A DNA stretch of 10,049 bases from Pseudomonadota bacterium (lineage in GTDB: Bacteria; Pseudomonadota; Gammaproteobacteria; Steroidobacterales; Steroidobacteraceae). Positions 6,729-10,049 of this stretch are shown piece after piece. The position numbers and the translations under genes were made by a program. Under the pieces are notes generated by a model. It was not told where the DNA came from, ran no database searches, and saw only the letters and a program-made list of their open reading frames with translations. The stretch lies in the NCBI GenBank assembly GCA_021850555.1, contig JAJZLX010000650.1, forward strand, positions 1 to 10,049. Direction: 5' to 3'. The first letter of the stretch is position 1. Each line of letters starts with the position of its first letter.

Positions 6729-7286
6729 ATGAGCGCAAATCGATCCGAGACGCCGACGCGCGCCGTTGGCGCTGAAGAGAAGACGGCTGAGGGCGAAACG
6801 GAGCTCGGCGCACTGCTGCGGGCCGAGTCGTTGCGCTCGCGGGCGGCGGCGGCGGCCGTCGTGCTGGGAAAGATCGTCACGGTCAATCCCGACGGCACGG
6901 TCCGCATCCAGGTCCCCGGCACCCCGGACTCGCGGCCCGCGCGTGTCGCGACGGATCTGTCGGCCGAGGTGCTGGCGGCGGCCGCGACCGAGGGCCGAGC
7001 GGCCGTTCTGGCATTCGAGCATGGCGATCCGACCCTGCCCATCGTGATGGGCCTCATGCGGCGGACCGGGCCCGCAACCGACGACGACGGCCGCGCACAG
7101 GAAGTCGATGCCCGGGTGGACGGCCGGCGCATTCATATCGTCGCGCAGGATGAGATCCTCCTCGAGTGCGGCAGCGCTTCGATCACGCTGCGCCGCAATG
7201 GCCGCGTCGTGATTCGCGGCGAATACGTGGAGACGTACTCCGAGGGAACCAACCGGATCAAGGGCGGGCAGGTACGGATCAACTGA
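6729..7286 (+). CDS. DUF6484-type small spike-like protein of the T6SS
   Basis: The ATG at 6729 is chosen because AGAGG (6719-6723) lies 5 bp before it; the frame is open further upstream, but that part overlaps vgrG. The 185-residue product has a disordered charged N-terminus (1-40), an OB-like core (about 45-112: VLGKIVTVNPDGTVRIQVPG, then AAVLAFEHGDPTLPIVMGLM), a short acidic linker, and a C-terminal beta segment (131-185) ending in NRIKGGQVRIN. The core pattern (GxI..V..DG.V.V..PG...GDP..PI..G) is that of DUF6484 proteins found in T6SS clusters. The tail motif SASITLRRNGRVVIRG is related to the VgrG tail SASLTMNQDGTITLKG, so the protein repeats the VgrG spike plan without the gp27-like base. 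It lies 61 bp after vgrG and 13 bp before the next gene, indicating one operon. Biochemical role unknown; a tip accessory or adaptor is a reasonable inference. Confidence 0.85.
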   Translation: MSANRSETPTRAVGAEEKTAEGETELGALLRAESLRSRAAAAAVVLGKIVTVNPDGTVRIQVPGTPDSRPARVATDLSAEVLAAAATEGRAAVLAFEHGDPTLPIVMGLMRRTGPATDDDGRAQEVDARVDGRRIHIVAQDEILLECGSASITLRRNGRVVIRGEYVETYSEGTNRIKGGQVRIN

Positions 7287-7299
7287 GACGCCCGCCGCG

Positions 7300-8607
7300 A
7301 TGCACGCCGTACGCAGCACCGCCGAACCCTATTGGGATCTGGTGGAACAGAGCCTCGAGGAGGCCGCCTTCCTCTGGAAGCGCTGGGAAGCGGATCTTGG
7401 CAGCCTCACGCGCAACCTCGATGAAGTCTGGACCTGGACGGAGGAGCGGCTGCACGGAGCGCTCGATGGCGTGCGGGTCGCCGGCGAGCAGGTCGTCGAG
7501 GTCACCGAGGCGGCGCTGCACGGAAAGGACATGGCCGCACGCAGCGCCGCGGCGCAGGTGCTCGCGGCCGGGACACCGGAGCGTGCCCGGAGCGCGCTCG
7601 CCGGCGCCGTCCGGGAGGCCCACGGGGCATCGCTGCACGCCCTGGCGCGCGGTATCGAGACCGCAGCGCTCGATGGGACCTTTACCCCGGTGACTGCCGC
7701 GCTCGCGGCCGCCGGCCCGGAGCACGCCGCCGCGCTCTGCCGGATCAAAGCCTTTCGGCGCGTGGCGCCGGGCCGAGAGGCGACCGACGCCTTGGAATCG
7801 GGCCTTGCGCAGCCGCAGGCGCAGGTGTTGCGCTCGCTCGCATACGCCGGAGATGACTCAATCGTGGCGCGCTCCGTGTCCTGGGGCTTGAGAAGTGCCG
7901 ATCCGGAAATTCGCCGGGCCGCGATCGGCACCGGCATTCGACGCGCGCATGCTCCCGCGTGGCAAGCGGCAGTGGAGCTCTTGAGGCAACGCCACCCGGA
8001 CTGCGCGCCTTTCCTCTCCTGCGTGGCGGCGCTCGGCTCACCCGAGGAGCGCGAGCTCGTGATCGCGGCGCTGCGGGAGCCGGCGCTGCAACAGCCGGGA
8101 CTCTTTGCGCTCGCGTATGTCGGTACACCGCAGGCCGTTGAGATCGTCCTGTCCGGTATGCGCGATGAGAAGCTCGCCCGCGCCGCCGGCGAGGCGTACT
8201 GCGCCATCACCGGGGCGGAGCTGGCACGCGAGCAGCTTGCCGCGGCCGAGCCGCCCGACGGCCCCTCGCCCCCGCCTCTCGAGAAGGATGATCTCGATGC
8301 GTCTCCGGTGCCGAGAGCACACGAACTCTGGCCCGTGCCCGATCGTGCCGCAGTCGGGCGGCACTGGCAGGCGATCAAACGACAGTTTGCCGCGGACGTG
8401 CGGTACTGGCGGGGCCGCCCCCTCGACCTCGAGACGCTGATCGGCGCTGTCGAGACTGGACCGATGCTGCGCCGAGGCGACCTTGCGCTGGAGCTCTCAG
8501 TGCGCACCGGCGGCAAGTATGACGTGGAGCCCCGCGCTTTTGCGCAGGCCCAGCGAATCATGATGCGGGCGGCGCGCGCACGGCTCGCCGAACCGGCCGC
8601 GCGCTGA
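7300..8607 (+). CDS. TIGR02270 family helical (HEAT-like) repeat protein
   Basis: This 435-residue protein matches the TIGR02270 pattern, a family of unknown function frequent in T6SS loci. The N-terminus (1-73) contains EAAFLWKRWE and LDGVRVAGEQVVE, typical of the family. Residues about 75-310 are alanine- and leucine-rich paired helices resembling HEAT repeats (for example DPEIRRAAIGTGIRRAHAP). A proline-rich, charged linker (about 313-345) leads to the conserved C-terminal block LWPVPDRAAVGRHW...RGRPLDLETLIGAVETGPMLRRGDLALEL. There is no signal peptide. The start has no clear ribosome-binding site but lies 13 bp after the previous stop, so translational coupling is likely. Its stop is 3 bp from the DUF2169 start. 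A scaffold or adaptor role in effector loading is inferred from the fold and neighbours only. Confidence 0.85.
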   Translation: MHAVRSTAEPYWDLVEQSLEEAAFLWKRWEADLGSLTRNLDEVWTWTEERLHGALDGVRVAGEQVVEVTEAALHGKDMAARSAAAQVLAAGTPERARSALAGAVREAHGASLHALARGIETAALDGTFTPVTAALAAAGPEHAAALCRIKAFRRVAPGREATDALESGLAQPQAQVLRSLAYAGDDSIVARSVSWGLRSADPEIRRAAIGTGIRRAHAPAWQAAVELLRQRHPDCAPFLSCVAALGSPEERELVIAALREPALQQPGLFALAYVGTPQAVEIVLSGMRDEKLARAAGEAYCAITGAELAREQLAAAEPPDGPSPPPLEKDDLDASPVPRAHELWPVPDRAAVGRHWQAIKRQFAADVRYWRGRPLDLETLIGAVETGPMLRRGDLALELSVRTGGKYDVEPRAFAQAQRIMMRAARARLAEPAAR

Positions 8608-8610
8608 CCA

Positions 8611-9618
8611 ATGCTGCAGATCGACAATCAGACTCCGTTCTATGCCGTGCTTTCCGTCCTGCCCGATCGGGACGCCATCGACACGCTGTACGTGATCCTC
8701 AAGGCAACCCTCGTTCTGCGCCCCAAGCTCGCCCTGGCGAGCGCGCAATTGCCCGTGACGCTCGCCGACGAGTACTACGGCGATCCGAGCGACTCGAGCC
8801 TGAAAGCGGCCTCGGAGATCCACATCGGCAAGCCGGGGACGGACGTGCTCCTGATCGGCCGCGCCTGGGGCCCGCAGGGGCGGGCGGTTCGCGAGACCCT
8901 GGTTCGCGTCTCAGTCGCGGACCGTCAGAAATTCGTGCGGGTGCTCGGCGATCGAGTGTGGCAGCCGGACGGCACGCCCTCAGCGCCCGAGCCCTTCGAG
9001 GCGATGCCGCTCGTCTGGGAGCGCGCCTTCGGAGGCACCCATGCGCTGGAGGACCGCACGCTCGCCGAGGAGCGCAATCCCATCGGCATCGGCTACACGG
9101 GCAGGCGCTCCGCGCAGGAGCTCGCCGGTCAGCCGGTGCCCAATCTCGAGCATCCCGACGAGGCGCTCGAGCGGCAGGGACAGAATCCCACGCCCGCCTG
9201 CTTCGCGCCGACGGCGCCGCACTGGCTACCGAGACGGCGCTTCGCCGGCACCTACGACGAGAACTGGCAGCGCAGGCGCGCGCCGTATCTGCCGGCAGAC
9301 TTCGATCCGCGCTTCCTCAGCTGCGCGGCGCCGGAGCTCGCGTTCGATCGCTATCTCGTGGGCGGCGAGTCGATCGAGCTCCACGGGGCAACGCCGGACG
9401 GGCCGATCGCGTTCGTGATCCCCGCGGCGAACCTGCAACTCGATGTGAGAGTCGCCGGCGGTGTCGAGCACCCCCCGGCGAACCTCGAGACCATCCTCAT
9501 CGAGCCTGATAAGAATCGCGTCTGCTTCACCTGGCGGGCGGCGCTGCCCTGCGATCGCAAGGTGCTCAAGGTCGAAAAGGTCACGGTGCGGCGCCAGCGC
9601 GCGGGGGGCCTGGGCTGA
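8611..9618 (+). CDS. DUF2169 family T6SS adaptor-like protein
   Basis: The 335-residue product carries the DUF2169 signature along its length: NQTPFYAVLSVLPDRD...LYVILKATL at the N-terminus, DVLLIGRAWGPQGR, PLVWERAFGG (133-142), NPIGIGY (from 156), PNLEHP, FAGTYDENW (211-219) and LPADFDPRF. DUF2169 proteins lie beside PAAR-like and effector genes in T6SS clusters and are regarded as adaptors or chaperones that help mount cargo on the VgrG/PAAR tip, acting in the producing cell's cytoplasm. The start lies 3 bp after the previous stop with no separate ribosome-binding site, and the stop overlaps the next start (TGATG), so all are probably translated in series. No PAAR or effector gene is visible yet; one may lie beyond the right edge. 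Family assignment is secure, the exact client unknown. Confidence 0.93.
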   Translation: MLQIDNQTPFYAVLSVLPDRDAIDTLYVILKATLVLRPKLALASAQLPVTLADEYYGDPSDSSLKAASEIHIGKPGTDVLLIGRAWGPQGRAVRETLVRVSVADRQKFVRVLGDRVWQPDGTPSAPEPFEAMPLVWERAFGGTHALEDRTLAEERNPIGIGYTGRRSAQELAGQPVPNLEHPDEALERQGQNPTPACFAPTAPHWLPRRRFAGTYDENWQRRRAPYLPADFDPRFLSCAAPELAFDRYLVGGESIELHGATPDGPIAFVIPAANLQLDVRVAGGVEHPPANLETILIEPDKNRVCFTWRAALPCDRKVLKVEKVTVRRQRAGGLG

Positions 9619-10049
9619 TGCCGGCTCGTATCATGGCAACTTCCGCCATCTGCCCGGCCGGGCGGGGCGTCGAGCAGCTGTGGGCGTCCATTCGCGCCGG
9701 GTTGTCTCGGATTGGCAGCTCGCGTGTGCTGGATCGGCATGCCGAGTCCATCCAGATGGGACTCGTGCCGGAAGAGGCTTTGGAGCCCGAGCTGCCCCCA
9801 GAGATCGATGCGTTGCCGCTGCCTTCCCGCGCGCGCCGGATGCTGCGGTTGGGGGTGCCGGCGCTGCGCTCGGTGCTGGAGAGCGCCGCAGAGCCGCCGC
9901 TGCGGCTTTTCCTCGGTCTGCCGCAGCTGAGCCTCGATGAGGCGCCCTGGCTGAGGGGCTTTTCGTTGTATCTCGCGAAGATGGCGGGCACGTCGCTCGA
10001 TGTTCCGAATTGCCGCGTGGTGCCCTCGGGCAGGGCCGCCGCGCTCGTC
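9618..10049 (+). CDS. Thiolase/ketosynthase-fold protein of the T6SS accessory module, 3'-truncated by the window edge
   Basis: The ATG at 9618 overlaps the DUF2169 stop (TGATG), and the frame stays open for 144 codons to the end of the window. The start MPARIMATSAICPAGRGVEQLW... fits the first strand and helix of a beta-ketoacyl synthase-like N-terminal domain (compare the common ATGxVTPxG pattern), followed by RARRMLRLGVPALRSVLESA and a strand PPLRLFLGLP. Such proteins occur next to DUF2169 genes in T6SS clusters and are usually annotated as beta-ketoacyl synthase or hypothetical, with no known substrate. The region that would hold the catalytic Cys lies beyond the window, so activity cannot be judged. 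A second possible start is ATG at 9633, but it would cut the first strand. GGGGGG at 9603-9608 may serve as a ribosome-binding site. The frame is well supported; the fold assignment is moderate. Confidence 0.7.
   Translation, partial: MPARIMATSAICPAGRGVEQLWASIRAGLSRIGSSRVLDRHAESIQMGLVPEEALEPELPPEIDALPLPSRARRMLRLGVPALRSVLESAAEPPLRLFLGLPQLSLDEAPWLRGFSLYLAKMAGTSLDVPNCRVVPSGRAAALV

Noticed and set aside
6029..7132. 367-codon minus-strand frame spanning the end of vgrG and the DUF6484 gene
   Set aside because: The repetitive translation mirrors the VgrG octads and crosses two well-supported genes.
7329..8627. 432-codon minus-strand frame opposite the TIGR02270 gene
   Set aside because: Ser/Arg/Ala-rich antisense translation without domain features; the + strand carries the family pattern.

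Overview
The window is a stretch of a type VI secretion system (T6SS) locus from a GC-rich bacterium. The G/C-dominated third codon positions and the close match of ClpV and VgrG to proteobacterial forms suggest a beta- or gammaproteobacterium. I cannot name a genus. All supported genes are on the + strand, and the long open frames on the opposite strand look like GC-rich shadows.

Layout. Positions 1-2673 hold a ClpV/TssH disaggregase missing only its first few dozen residues. After 121 bp comes a 344-residue PI-PLC X-domain-like protein (2795-3829), a natural candidate for a secreted lipase-type effector. A 386-bp gap follows. It holds a possible decayed minus-strand frame (3962-4135) and an AT-rich promoter-like segment with a near-perfect 18-bp palindrome (4155-4172). 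This leads to an unrecognised 92-residue gene (4216-4494). Next is a GC-rich 8-bp hairpin and then vgrG/tssI (4577-6667), whose C-terminal needle shows fifteen 8-residue repeats and no effector extension.

Downstream of vgrG is a tight gene train: a DUF6484-type small spike-like protein (6729-7286), a TIGR02270-type helical-repeat protein (7300-8607), a DUF2169 protein (8611-9618) and the start of a thiolase/ketosynthase-fold protein (9618 to the end). Gaps are 61, 13 and 3 bp, followed by a 1-bp TGATG overlap, so these probably form one operon with vgrG. PAAR-like and effector genes often follow such a module and may lie just beyond the right edge.

How they work together. VgrG forms the puncturing tip and ClpV recycles the contracted sheath. 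By analogy, the DUF2169 protein and its neighbours would load or adapt an effector/PAAR onto the tip. The DUF6484 protein repeats, in miniature, the OB-fold plus beta-spike plan of VgrG. The PLC-like gene and the small orphan gene lie between the ClpV and VgrG genes, a position typical of cargo genes, but neither has a proven role.
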